NCBI GenBank assembly: GCA_947373185.1
Contig: CANBWP010000001.1
Span: forward strand, 1-64,000
DNA: 64,000 bases
DNA from: Comamonadaceae bacterium
Lineage (GTDB): Bacteria; Pseudomonadota; Gammaproteobacteria; Burkholderiales; Burkholderiaceae_C
Direction of reading: 5' to 3'
Below the pieces are notes generated by a model, which saw only the letters and a program-made list of their open reading frames with translations, had not been told where the DNA came from and did not search any database. Shown here piece by piece: positions 18,187 to 25,622 of this stretch (within the stretch, counting starts at the first letter, position 1; each line of letters opens with the position of its first letter). The translations under genes were made by a program, and so were the position numbers.

Positions 18187-18876
18187 TTGTCACCAACAAT
18201 CATTTATGTAGACGGCTACAACCTCTATTATTCAAGGCTCAAGGGGACGCCTTATAAATGGTTAGATTTAGGGACTTTGTTTCGCGACCAAATTCTCAAA
18301 CCTCAAGACCCCAGTGCAAACGTCATTTGCATTAAGTACTTCACTTCACCAGTCAAAGCTTCCTACGCAAGGCATGGTGAAGCATCAGCACACGCGCAGA
18401 CGCAATATCACCGTGCCTTAAAAGCGACTCACGGAGAGTTGGTTCAAATCATTCAGGGATTTCACATCTTTGGCACAACCAACGTGCCTTCTTATGTTGA
18501 TGGTGAAGAGCCTAACAAACAGAACCTCACACCTGTCTGGATGATCGAAGAGAAACAAACCGACGTGAACTTGGCATTACAAGTTTATAGAGACGCAGTT
18601 CGCGGTGAATGCAATCAACAAGTTATTTGCACAAACGACAGTGATATAGAGCCAGCGTTGCATTTGTTTCGATTGGATGCGCCCAATGTACGACTAGGCC
18701 TTGTCGTACCTCTTCGCGAAAAGGGGATAACTGGCGGTGCTGTATCAAACAAGCGATTGACAAACAAAGTTGATTGGGTTCGCCAGCATATTTTGGATAT
18801 TGAACTTGGACTTTCGCAGTTACCTAAAAGTGTCAATACAAAGAAGAAACCTGCTCAAAAACCTGCTCATTGGTAA
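18187..18876 (+). CDS. NYN-domain (PIN-like) putative nuclease
   Basis: Putative RNA-processing or defence-related nuclease of the NYN family of PIN-like folds. The 229-residue protein begins with the acidic strand motif YVDGYNLYYSRL (Asp9). Further conserved acidic positions lie in EEKQTDVNLALQVYRDA and CTNDSDIEPAL, the layout of the metal-binding site of NYN domains. The C-terminus is Lys-rich. The start is a TTG at 18187, the only start after an in-frame stop at about 18174. It sits alone between the tRNA gene and a tRNA 3' fragment at 18888, consistent with a small mobile cargo gene. Its substrate is unknown. Confidence 0.75.
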   Translation: MSPTIIYVDGYNLYYSRLKGTPYKWLDLGTLFRDQILKPQDPSANVICIKYFTSPVKASYARHGEASAHAQTQYHRALKATHGELVQIIQGFHIFGTTNVPSYVDGEEPNKQNLTPVWMIEEKQTDVNLALQVYRDAVRGECNQQVICTNDSDIEPALHLFRLDAPNVRLGLVVPLREKGITGGAVSNKRLTNKVDWVRQHILDIELGLSQLPKSVNTKKKPAQKPAHW

Positions 18877-18887
18877 TCTCTTCGATG

Positions 18888-18907
18888 GGTTCAAGCCCTG
18901 GTGGGCC
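18888..18907 (+). repeat. 20-nt copy of the tRNA 3' end (att-like)
   Basis: This segment matches the T-arm and acceptor 3' strand of the tRNA at 17943-17962 in 19 of 20 positions, but is followed by TTCCA rather than CACCA. It directly follows the NYN gene. It looks like a degraded attachment site left by site-specific integration at the tRNA. Confidence 0.7.
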
Positions 18908-19008
18908 TTCCACTCTAAAAGATCCCCAATCGTCCTTCATTGGTCATAGGCTATCCTTCTCAATGTGAAGTTCTTAAATGATAAAGTTGAACGAATTAGG
19001 AATTCTTG

Positions 19009-19425
19009 ATGGTCACAATCTTCCACAACCCAAAGTGCGGCACTTCGCGCAATACATTAGCCCTGATTCGCAACGCTGGTGTCGAACCTGAGGTGGTTCT
19101 TTACTTGGAGACACCACCTTCAAAAGAACAACTCAGGAAGTTGATTTCTGACATGTCCATGCCAGTCAGGGATGTACTTCGTCAGAAAGGCACCCCGTAT
19201 GAAGCGCTAGATTTGGGAAACGCAAAATGGTCTGACGATGAGTTGTTGGATTTCATGATGGCTCACCCAATCCTGATCAATCGCCCAATCGTGGTGACGT
19301 CACTTGGAACAAAGTTATGTCGCCCGTCTGAAGCCGTGCTTGATATCCTTGTAGAACCCCAGCGCGGCGCATTTACCAAAGAAGATGGTGAAGTTGTCAT
19401 CAATGAAAAGGGCCAGCGTGTCTAA
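19009..19425 (+). CDS. arsC: ArsC, glutaredoxin-dependent arsenate reductase
   Basis: Reduces arsenate to arsenite, in the glutathione/glutaredoxin-linked family (Spx/ArsC fold). The 138-residue protein has catalytic Cys10 in [12 protein letters not shown] and the arginines expected for arsenate binding in [15 protein letters not shown] and KLCRPSEAV. The ATG at 19009 follows TTAGGA; a TTG one codon upstream is less likely. arsH overlaps its 3' end. No regulator or efflux pump gene is adjacent. Confidence 0.92.
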   Translation: MVTIFHNPKCGTSRNTLALIRNAGVEPEVVLYLETPPSKEQLRKLISDMSMPVRDVLRQKGTPYEALDLGNAKWSDDELLDFMMAHPILINRPIVVTSLGTKLCRPSEAVLDILVEPQRGAFTKEDGEVVINEKGQRV

Positions 19426-20140
19426 AGTCACTGATGCATTACCCAATCTTGATCAATCCTGCTTCAAGATACCTCAGCAACAGTTGCCAGTGTCTCAGCA
19501 GGTATCGCAGCATCCACCAAGAATTTTGATGTTGTACGGCTCCTTGCGCGAGCGCTCTTACAGCAAGCTATTGACGCTGGAGGCAGCTAGGTTGCTTGAA
19601 GCCATGGGTGCACAAGTCAAGGTGTTTGATCCTTTGGATCTTCCACAACCCGACGCTGCACCTGATACCCATCCCAAGGTCAAAGAGTTACGTGATTTAG
19701 CTGCTTGGTCTGAAGGGATGGTTTGGTGCTCGCCAGAGCGTCACGGGGCCATGACCGGCATCATGAAAAGTCAGATTGACTGGATCCCTTTGTCCATAGG
19801 CGCTGTTCGTCCTACGCAAGGAAAAACCTTGGCCGTGATGGAAGTATCTGGTGGCTCTCAGTCATTCAATGCCCTGAATCAAATGCGAATCCTTGGGCGT
19901 TGGATGCGAATGCTCACGATTCCAAATCAAAGCTCTGTTGCCAAAGCGTTCCTTGAGTTTGAAGAAGATGGCCGCATGAAGCCATCAGCCTATTACGACA
20001 GGGTGGTTGATGTGATGGAAGAGTTGGTGAAGTTCACACTTCTGACGCGTGATATTGCACCGTATCTCGTTGATCGATACAGCGAGCGCAAAGAATCGGC
20101 TGAAGAGCTTTCTAAAAGAGTGAATCAGAAGGGTATTTGA
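19385..20140 (+). CDS. arsH: ArsH, NADPH-dependent FMN reductase of arsenic operons
   Basis: Flavoprotein that oxidises trivalent organoarsenicals and protects against oxidative stress in known ars operons. The 251-residue protein has the flavodoxin-like phosphate loop [13 protein letters not shown], the ArsH hallmark [20 protein letters not shown], and [20 protein letters not shown]. The start is uncertain: the ATG at 19385 overlaps arsC by 41 bases, while the ATG at 19403 overlaps by 23. Both are within the overlap usual for coupled genes. Confidence 0.92.
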   Translation: MVKLSSMKRASVSKVTDALPNLDQSCFKIPQQQLPVSQQVSQHPPRILMLYGSLRERSYSKLLTLEAARLLEAMGAQVKVFDPLDLPQPDAAPDTHPKVKELRDLAAWSEGMVWCSPERHGAMTGIMKSQIDWIPLSIGAVRPTQGKTLAVMEVSGGSQSFNALNQMRILGRWMRMLTIPNQSSVAKAFLEFEEDGRMKPSAYYDRVVDVMEELVKFTLLTRDIAPYLVDRYSERKESAEELSKRVNQKGI

Positions 20141-20460
20141 TTGCTTCTGCAGTTGCTGCTACACGAACCGCAAAAATTTTGATTTTTCGCTTGTATTTTT
20201 TCTGCAATTGAAAAGATGTGAATCCCCTTCAATCGTTTTGCAAAGTGCACTATGGCGTTCATTGAAATTTTTTCCGTTGTCAAGATTTTGAAGATTGAGC
20301 CGTAACTTTGAAGCCCCATTGATTTTTTGTCTGTTAGTTGGCACACAAAGAAAGTAAGAGCTTGCCGTTAATTGACAGAGCGTTGTTTCCACATTTGCCC
20401 CCCACACCTCTGTAGACCATGTGTAACCTATTGATTTATTGAGGTAAATTATTGAGGCTG
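20141..20460. other. AT-rich gap with no gene
   Basis: Between arsH and the tRNA fragment I see no convincing coding region on either strand. The short minus-strand frames here have no family resemblance or ribosome site. The base composition is AT-richer than its surroundings. Confidence 0.5.
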
Positions 20461-20505
20461 CTCATAATCCTTGGGTCCCAGGTTCAATTCCTGGTAGGCC
20501 CACCA
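20461..20505 (+). repeat. 45-nt copy of the tRNA 3' half (att-like)
   Basis: From the anticodon loop through CCA, this stretch matches 17925-17969 of the intact tRNA in 42 of 45 positions. It lacks the 5' half and cannot make a tRNA. A terminator follows immediately. It has the form of a displaced tRNA end left at the far boundary of an element integrated into the tRNA gene. Confidence 0.88.
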
Positions 20506-20510
20506 AATTC

Positions 20511-20542
20511 AAAGCCACTGATTTTTGAAGTCAGTGGCTTTT
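20511..20542 (+). terminator. Intrinsic terminator behind the tRNA fragment
   Basis: AAAGCCACTGA and TCAGTGGCTTT pair perfectly around a 9-base loop, followed by a T-rich tail. It starts 6 bases after the CCA of the tRNA fragment, which is where the terminator of a tRNA gene would be. Confidence 0.88.
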
Positions 20543-20591
20543 CTATTTAGAATTTTTAAAATGTAGTTTTTCGTTATCGCAAGGAAATGAC

Positions 20592-20963
20592 ATGATTGGT
20601 TACACATGTGTAGGCACAAACGACCTGGAAAAAGCAGTTCATTTTTACGGTGAACTTTTAAGCTTGCTGAATGCCAAAGCTTTTTTCAAAAGCGATCGCG
20701 GCGTAGGTTGGGGCGTGTCCGCTGACAAACCCATGTTCAGCGTTATGAAGCCCTTTGATGGTCAAGCCGCAACCGTCGGTAATGGTTCTATGGTTGCAAT
20801 TGCTGCTGCAGATCCAGAGCAAGTTAAAGCGCTTCATGCAAAAGCGTTGGCACTGGGTGCAAAAGATGAGGGCGCACCAGGCCCGCGCGGTGGAAATTTT
20901 TATGGCGCTTACTTTAGAGATATGGATGGCAATAAGTTGGCAGTCTTTTGCATGTCTGCTTGA
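20592..20963 (+). CDS. VOC-family (glyoxalase/bleomycin resistance-like) protein
   Basis: Single-domain vicinal oxygen chelate fold protein of 123 residues, with the typical start MIGYTCVGTNDLEKAVHFYGELL and end FYGAYFRDMDGNKLAVFC. The substrate is unknown; relatives include glutathione-dependent lyases and dioxygenases. The ATG follows AAGGAA. It is the first gene after the tRNA fragment and its terminator, 28 bases before a DUF4287 gene. Confidence 0.85.
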   Translation: MIGYTCVGTNDLEKAVHFYGELLSLLNAKAFFKSDRGVGWGVSADKPMFSVMKPFDGQAATVGNGSMVAIAAADPEQVKALHAKALALGAKDEGAPGPRGGNFYGAYFRDMDGNKLAVFCMSA

Positions 20964-20990
20964 TGGCTTTTTTAGTTTGAAAGAAACCCG

Positions 20991-21203
20991 ATGAGCGAAC
21001 AGCCTAAATTAAAGGGTCCTGCCTCCTACTTTCCATCCATTGAAAAGAAATACGGGCAACCCATTGACCATTGGATCAAGCTTGTTCAAAAGCAAAAAGG
21101 CTTGAAGCACATGGAAGTTGTGAATTGGCTGAAGAGTGAACACGGCTTGGGTCATGGGCATGCCAATGCAATCGTTGCCTACTGTTTGGCCAGTTTGCCT
21201 TGA
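20991..21203 (+). CDS. DUF4287-type small protein
   Basis: A 70-residue cytoplasmic protein without known function. The stretch SIEKKYGQPIDHWIKLV, then GLKHMEVVNWLKSEHGLGHGHANAIVAY, is the DUF4287 pattern, a helical domain. It may be transcribed with the VOC gene upstream. Its stop lies only 19 bases before the broken arsR remnant, so the gene end is close to a recombination joint. Confidence 0.78.
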   Translation: MSEQPKLKGPASYFPSIEKKYGQPIDHWIKLVQKQKGLKHMEVVNWLKSEHGLGHGHANAIVAYCLASLP

Positions 21204-21222
21204 ATTCACTGACATAAAATAG

Positions 21223-21438
21223 TCAGCTGAGAGCTTAGGCATGCCTGCCAACACCCTGTCATTTCATTTGAAAGAATTGATGAATGCCGATTTGATATCT
21301 CAAGAGCGCAGTGGGCGCAACTTGATTTATCGCGCTCAATACGACCGCATGAATGCTGTGCTGGCGTATTTGTCCCAAAACTGTTGTCAAGGCCAGGCCT
21401 GCGAAGTCAGCCCTGAAGCGCTTTGCAAAACTTGCTAA
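21223..21438 (+). pseudogene. arsR: 5'-truncated ArsR repressor
   Basis: In-frame coding similarity to ArsR/SmtB repressors begins at 21223 (residues SAESLGMPANTLSFHLKEL) right after a stop codon. It therefore preserves the recognition helix, the wing and the C-terminal Cys cluster NCCQGQACE, but lacks the N-terminal helices (about 35-45 residues). A start at the ATG at 21241 would give 65 residues that cannot form the normal dimer. It precedes arsC and aqpS, where a full arsR would be expected. Truncation is seen in sequence; loss of function is inferred. Confidence 0.75.
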
Positions 21439-21454
21439 TTTGAAGGAAGCCAAA

Positions 21455-21958
21455 GTGACTGAAGCCAAACCACTGAACGTACTTTTTCTTTGCACTCACA
21501 ACTCGGCTCGCAGTATCTTGGCTGAAGCATTGCTTAACCACATGGGGCAAGGCAAGTTCAAAGCCTATTCAGCAGGCAGCAGCCCCAGAGACCATCAAAA
21601 ACCAAATCCAATGGCCATTGCAACCCTCGAAAAAGCAGGCATTTCAACGGCTGGTTTAAGCAGCAAAAGCTGGGATGTTTTTGCGTCACCCGATGCACCT
21701 CAAATGGACCTGGTCATCACGGTTTGCGACAACGCTGCAGGCGAGGTGTGTCCTTATTGGCCAGGCCAACCTGCAACCGCGCATTGGGGTTATGCAGATC
21801 CTTCTGAAGGACCGGGCACGGATGCAGAAAAACTGGAAGCATTCAAGCAAACCTTGCATCTCATTAAAAAGCGCCTTGATATCTTTACCAGCCTGCCTCT
21901 CACAAGCCTTGGCAAAATGACTTTGGAAAATACAGCACGCGAGCTGGCAAGAAAATGA
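21455..21958 (+). CDS. arsC: ArsC, low-molecular-weight phosphatase-type arsenate reductase
   Basis: Arsenate reductase or related enzyme of the low-molecular-weight tyrosine phosphatase fold, unrelated to the ArsC at 19009. The P-loop FLCTHNSARS contains Cys13 and Arg19, and GYADPSEGPGTDAEK carries the expected general acid Asp. The frame is open from 21353 in the region of arsR, but the GTG at 21455 follows GAAGGAAG and starts just before the first strand, giving 167 residues. aqpS overlaps by ATGA. Confidence 0.87.
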   Translation: MTEAKPLNVLFLCTHNSARSILAEALLNHMGQGKFKAYSAGSSPRDHQKPNPMAIATLEKAGISTAGLSSKSWDVFASPDAPQMDLVITVCDNAAGEVCPYWPGQPATAHWGYADPSEGPGTDAEKLEAFKQTLHLIKKRLDIFTSLPLTSLGKMTLENTARELARK

Positions 21959-22620
21959 TTCATTGGAGAAGATACTTTGCGGAGTTTGTTGGCACAGCAG
22001 CCTTGCTGTGTGCTGTGATTGGCTCGGGCATCATGGCGGAGCAGTTGGCTGGCGGGAATGTCGCCTTAGCGCTGCTTGCCAACACCCTCGCCACAGTCTT
22101 TGCCCTCTATGCTTTGATAGAAACACTGGGCCCCATCAGTGGTGCGCATTTCAATCCTGTTGTTTCAATGGTTCTAGCCTATCGCAAAGATTTGGCGCGT
22201 CACCATCTCACGGCGTATGTCTTTGCTCAAATGACAGGTGCTGTATTAGGTGCTTGGGTTGCGCACGCCATGTTTGACCTTGACATATTGCAATGGTCTA
22301 CCAAAGTCAGGACGGGCCCTGCACAATGGTTTGCTGAAGCCGTTGCGACGGGCGGCTTGCTGTTCGTGATCTTGCGCTCACCGCAAGGCAAGGCCTCAAG
22401 CATCGTGGCTTGCTACATCGGTGCGGCTTATTGGTTCACTGCAAGTACTTCCTTTGCAAACCCTGCTGCTGCTTTCGGACGCATGTTCTCCAACACCTTT
22501 GCCGGCATTTCACCTGCTGATGTGCCTGCCTTTGTCGCTGCGCAAATGGTTGGCGGCATACTGGGTCTGGTCCTTGATTCGCTGCTGAAGGTTGAGTATC
22601 ACCATGATCACCGTCACTGA
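21955..22620 (+). CDS. aqpS: AqpS-like aquaglyceroporin (MIP family) of the ars operon
   Basis: Membrane channel of the major intrinsic protein family, 221 residues with six hydrophobic segments. The two half-helix motifs are GAHFNPVVS (NPV instead of NPA) and SFANPAAAFGR (NPA, with the selectivity-filter Arg). In Sinorhizobium, AqpS replaces an arsenite pump in the ars operon and lets arsenite or methylated arsenicals leave the cell. The neighbours here (arsR remnant, arsC) give the same context. The C-terminus is His-rich (HHDHRH). Confidence 0.85.
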   Translation: MIHWRRYFAEFVGTAALLCAVIGSGIMAEQLAGGNVALALLANTLATVFALYALIETLGPISGAHFNPVVSMVLAYRKDLARHHLTAYVFAQMTGAVLGAWVAHAMFDLDILQWSTKVRTGPAQWFAEAVATGGLLFVILRSPQGKASSIVACYIGAAYWFTASTSFANPAAAFGRMFSNTFAGISPADVPAFVAAQMVGGILGLVLDSLLKVEYHHDHRH

Positions 22621-22661
22621 AAACGACGATCGTTCCCCCATCTTGATGAGAATTGCGATAG

Positions 22662-23315
22662 ATGAACATCCATGCTGATGACAGCCAAAGGGTCGTGATC
22701 AATCACCATGACCTGCCTTGGATCGCCAGTCCCGCATCAGGGGTGGCGCGGCGAATGCTTGAGCGTCAAGGTGACGAGGTCGCTAAAGCGACGTCGATCG
22801 TTCGCTACTTGCCCGGCGCCAAGTTCCCAACCCATACCCATGAATGGGGTGAAGAAATATTGGTGTTGGAGGGTACCTTCAGCGATGAGACGGGCCATTT
22901 CCCTGCAGGTTCCTATGTCATGAATCCACCAGGTTCTGCGCACGCGCCCTTCAGTGAATCTGGCTGTACGCTCTTCGTCAAGTTACGGCACCTGGGGTCA
23001 GATCAGGTTGAGCGGGAAGTCATTCATACCCATACAGCCGGTTGGTTACAGGGCATGGTTCCTGGTCTGACGGTGATGCCGCTCATGCAACAAGGCAGTG
23101 GCTCCACATTGGTTCGTTGGGCACCCCAAACGTATTTCAATCCTCACAGACACTTTGGCGGAGAAGAGATTTTTGTTGTGGATGGTGTTTTTGAAGATGA
23201 ACACGGCCGCTATCCTGCCGGGACTTGGATCAGAAGTCCTCACATGAGTCAGCACAAACCCTTCAGCCAAGAAGGATGTACTATTTTTGTCAAAACAGGA
23301 CATCTTCTCAGTTAG
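22662..23315 (+). CDS. Double-cupin ChrR-like protein
   Basis: 217 residues with two cupin halves of the ChrR C-terminal type. The first has FPTHTHEWGEEILVLEGTF and the second FNPHRHFGGEEIFVVDGVF; each is a metal-binding HxH-E motif, and each is followed by a PAGxW/Y-type strand. The anti-sigma N-terminal zinc domain of true ChrR is absent, so this is probably a metal-dependent enzyme or sensor rather than an anti-sigma factor. It sits 41 bases after aqpS, probably in the same transcript. Confidence 0.8.
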   Translation: MNIHADDSQRVVINHHDLPWIASPASGVARRMLERQGDEVAKATSIVRYLPGAKFPTHTHEWGEEILVLEGTFSDETGHFPAGSYVMNPPGSAHAPFSESGCTLFVKLRHLGSDQVEREVIHTHTAGWLQGMVPGLTVMPLMQQGSGSTLVRWAPQTYFNPHRHFGGEEIFVVDGVFEDEHGRYPAGTWIRSPHMSQHKPFSQEGCTIFVKTGHLLS

Positions 23316-23451
23316 AAAACATCGGGTTAATAAATTTGTGGATTTAAAGACTTTGTAGGCCCACCGACTACAAAAATGAAACTGATTTAAATCATGTGAA
23401 AATTGACTGTTGGATGCAAAATGCAAAGTTGATTCAACATAAGGAGCTACG

Positions 23452-23661
23452 ATGAAGAAAAATGTCGGCGGTATTGACCGTGTTTTGCGAATTGTGCTTG
23501 GACTCGTGATGGTCGCTTTGGCCGCTTTGGGGCAGGTGGGCACTTGGGGTTGGTTGGGTCTCATTCTGATTGCAACAGGCGCATTCAGCTTTTGTGGCGT
23601 GTACACCTTGTTTGGATTCAGCACTTGCCCTATTCAAATGGATGCAGAGTCAAAGCCCTGA
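23452..23661 (+). CDS. DUF2892 (YgaP-like) inner membrane protein
   Basis: Small 69-residue membrane protein with two hydrophobic helices. The pattern MKKNVGGIDRVLRIVLGLVM, then FCGVYTLFGFSTCP, is typical of DUF2892. Function is unknown; relatives are often near sulfur-transfer or oxidative-stress genes. It is preceded by AAGGAG, a strong ribosome site. Confidence 0.85.
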   Translation: MKKNVGGIDRVLRIVLGLVMVALAALGQVGTWGWLGLILIATGAFSFCGVYTLFGFSTCPIQMDAESKP

Positions 23662-23841
23662 GTTAAATTCAATCTGGTCTTTCATTGCGATAGAGTCAAT
23701 CGCACCTTGCGGGGTGGGCCCATAAATATGCCATGGGATTTCCCACCTTGCCACAATTGCGGCCCACGGTGGGCGACCCAAGGCCCTCACCTCAAGAAAG
23801 ATATGTGGATCACGCGAGTTCAGGCCGGTGATGACGTTGCA

Positions 23842-24684
23842 TTAACTTTGTCTTGGGTCCAGTGCGTCTCTCAAACCATCGCCAAATAAATTAAAGGACA
23901 AGACCAGTAAGAAGATCGAAAGGCCTGGCCAAATGGCCATCCACGGGGCTTGGTCAATGAAATTTTTAGCGGTGTTCAACATACTGCCCCAACTGGGGGC
24001 GGGCGGTTGTTGGCCAAGTCCTAAAAAGGAAAGGCTGGCCTCCGCAATGACGGCAGAAGCAATTGCCAGCGTGGACTGCACCAACAAGGGCGGCAAGATG
24101 TTGGGCAAGATGTGCAAAATGGCAATGCGCCAGGGTGGGTTGCCTACTGCGCGAGCAGCTTCTACAAAGTCTTCGACTTTGATTTGCAACACTTGACCCC
24201 GTGTCAGACGAACAAAAATGGGCGCCGCCGAAATGCCAATGGCCACCATTGCATTGGTCAGACTGGGGCCCAGAAAAGCAGCCAGTGCAATGGCCAAGAT
24301 CAAAAATGGACACGCCAAAAACGCATCGGTGATGCGGGAGATCACGGTGTCAACCCACCCCCCTAGAAAACCGGCCAATAACCCAATTGGCACACCAATG
24401 AGCAAGGAGATGCTGACCGAAATCACGCCTGCCATCAGGGAGGCTTGTGTGCCCCAGATGACGCGCGATAAAACGTCGCGCCCAATTTCATCGGTGCCAA
24501 ACCAGTGCGCAGCACTGGGCGCTTTGCGAATGGCGCCCCAGCTGGTGGCAATCGGATCTTGTGGCGAAATAGAGGAAGCTAAACAGGCCATCAAGACAAA
24601 GCCAATCACCACCAACAAACCGATCAATGCACTGGGTCTTCTGCGCAAGCGAAGCCATGCTGTGTAAGTCAAACTTTGCCTCAT
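23842..24684 (-). CDS. Dipeptide/oligopeptide ABC transporter permease (DppC-like)
   Basis: Second inner-membrane permease of a peptide/opine/nickel-type ABC importer, 280 residues. Six hydrophobic helices are visible, together with the coupling motif EAARAVGNPPWRIAILHILPN. The N-terminal segment FGTDEIGRDVLSRVIWG is the DppC signature. It is the last gene of a leftward operon and overlaps the DppB-like gene by ATGA. The family is clear but the substrate is not. Confidence 0.93.
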   Translation of the reverse strand: MRQSLTYTAWLRLRRRPSALIGLLVVIGFVLMACLASSISPQDPIATSWGAIRKAPSAAHWFGTDEIGRDVLSRVIWGTQASLMAGVISVSISLLIGVPIGLLAGFLGGWVDTVISRITDAFLACPFLILAIALAAFLGPSLTNAMVAIGISAAPIFVRLTRGQVLQIKVEDFVEAARAVGNPPWRIAILHILPNILPPLLVQSTLAIASAVIAEASLSFLGLGQQPPAPSWGSMLNTAKNFIDQAPWMAIWPGLSIFLLVLSFNLFGDGLRDALDPRQS

Positions 24685-25622
24685 CGACGTAACCTTGGGT
24701 TGACCCAGAAATAAGCCATGTCGGCCATTAAATTGAGTGTGATGTAAGTGGTGGCTGTGAACAGGACAACACCTTGAACCACCGCGTAATCACGGTTGAA
24801 AACGGCATCCAGAATCAGTTTGCCAAACCCGGGAATGGTGAAGACTTGTTCGGTCAACACAGCGCCCGACAGCAAGGTGCCCAGCTCCAAAGCACCCAAG
24901 GTGATGATGGGCGTGAGGGCGTTGCGCAAGGCATGTTTCAAAATGACGGTTCGCTCATTCAGACCCTTGGCGCGTGCAGTGCGCACGTAGTCCGATTGCA
25001 TGACTTGCAGCATGGCGCTTCGGGTGTGTCGCATGAGCACTGCAGCAATGGCGTTGCCCAAAACAAATGCGGGCATGACCATGCTGGCCAAGTTGCCCAG
25101 CAGGTCCTCGGACGGACTGATGTAGCCGGAGGCTGGCAGCCATCCTAGGTGCACGGAAAAGAGCATGATCATCAAAATACCCAACCAAAAGTTAGGTGTT
25201 GAGAGCCCCCACAATGCAAACACATTGGCCGCGTAATCCCAAAACTTACCACGCCCCACTGCAGACGCAATGCCTGCAGGAATACCAATCAGCAGTGCCA
25301 CACACATGGCCAACAAGGCCAGCTCGGCGGTGACAGGTAACTTTTGCAAAATCAAACTCAAGACAGGAGACTGTGTTCGAATGGATTCACCAAAGTCACC
25401 TTGCACCACCCCGGCCACCCAGTAGCCATATCGCACAGGCAAGGGTTCATCCAAATGCAACTTGGCAGTCAGGTAGGCCACCACGTTGGGGTCTTGCTCC
25501 TCACCTGCCAAAATTTTGGCAGGATCTCCGGGCAGCAATTGCTGCAACCCGAAGATGAGCATGGACACCAACAGGAGTGTTGGCAAAACCGCCAGCAAGC
25601 GTTTGACCAAGTAGTTTGTCAT
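24681..25622 (-). CDS. Dipeptide/oligopeptide ABC transporter permease (DppB-like)
   Basis: First inner-membrane permease, 313 residues, opening [20 protein letters not shown] as DppB/GsiC proteins do. It has the GDPAKILAGEEQDPN segment and the coupling loop YVRTARAKGLNERTVILKHA. ATGA overlaps link it to the binding-protein gene upstream and the DppC-like gene downstream. Confidence 0.93.
   Translation of the reverse strand: MTNYLVKRLLAVLPTLLLVSMLIFGLQQLLPGDPAKILAGEEQDPNVVAYLTAKLHLDEPLPVRYGYWVAGVVQGDFGESIRTQSPVLSLILQKLPVTAELALLAMCVALLIGIPAGIASAVGRGKFWDYAANVFALWGLSTPNFWLGILMIMLFSVHLGWLPASGYISPSEDLLGNLASMVMPAFVLGNAIAAVLMRHTRSAMLQVMQSDYVRTARAKGLNERTVILKHALRNALTPIITLGALELGTLLSGAVLTEQVFTIPGFGKLILDAVFNRDYAVVQGVVLFTATTYITLNLMADMAYFWVNPRLRR

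Noticed and set aside
20159-20407. Minus-strand frame in the arsH-tRNA fragment gap
   Set aside because: No ribosome site, no recognisable domain and an AT-rich biased composition.
23355-23365. Third tRNA 3' fragment (GTAGGCCCACC)
   Set aside because: Only 11 bases match the tRNA end. It may be a remnant but is too short to claim.
23713-23722. Fourth tRNA-like fragment (GGTGGGCCCA)
   Set aside because: Ten bases of a GC-rich, partly palindromic stretch can easily arise by chance.
17970-23841. Prophage or integrative element with its own integrase
   Set aside because: No integrase, transposase, excisionase or phage structural gene is visible in this stretch.
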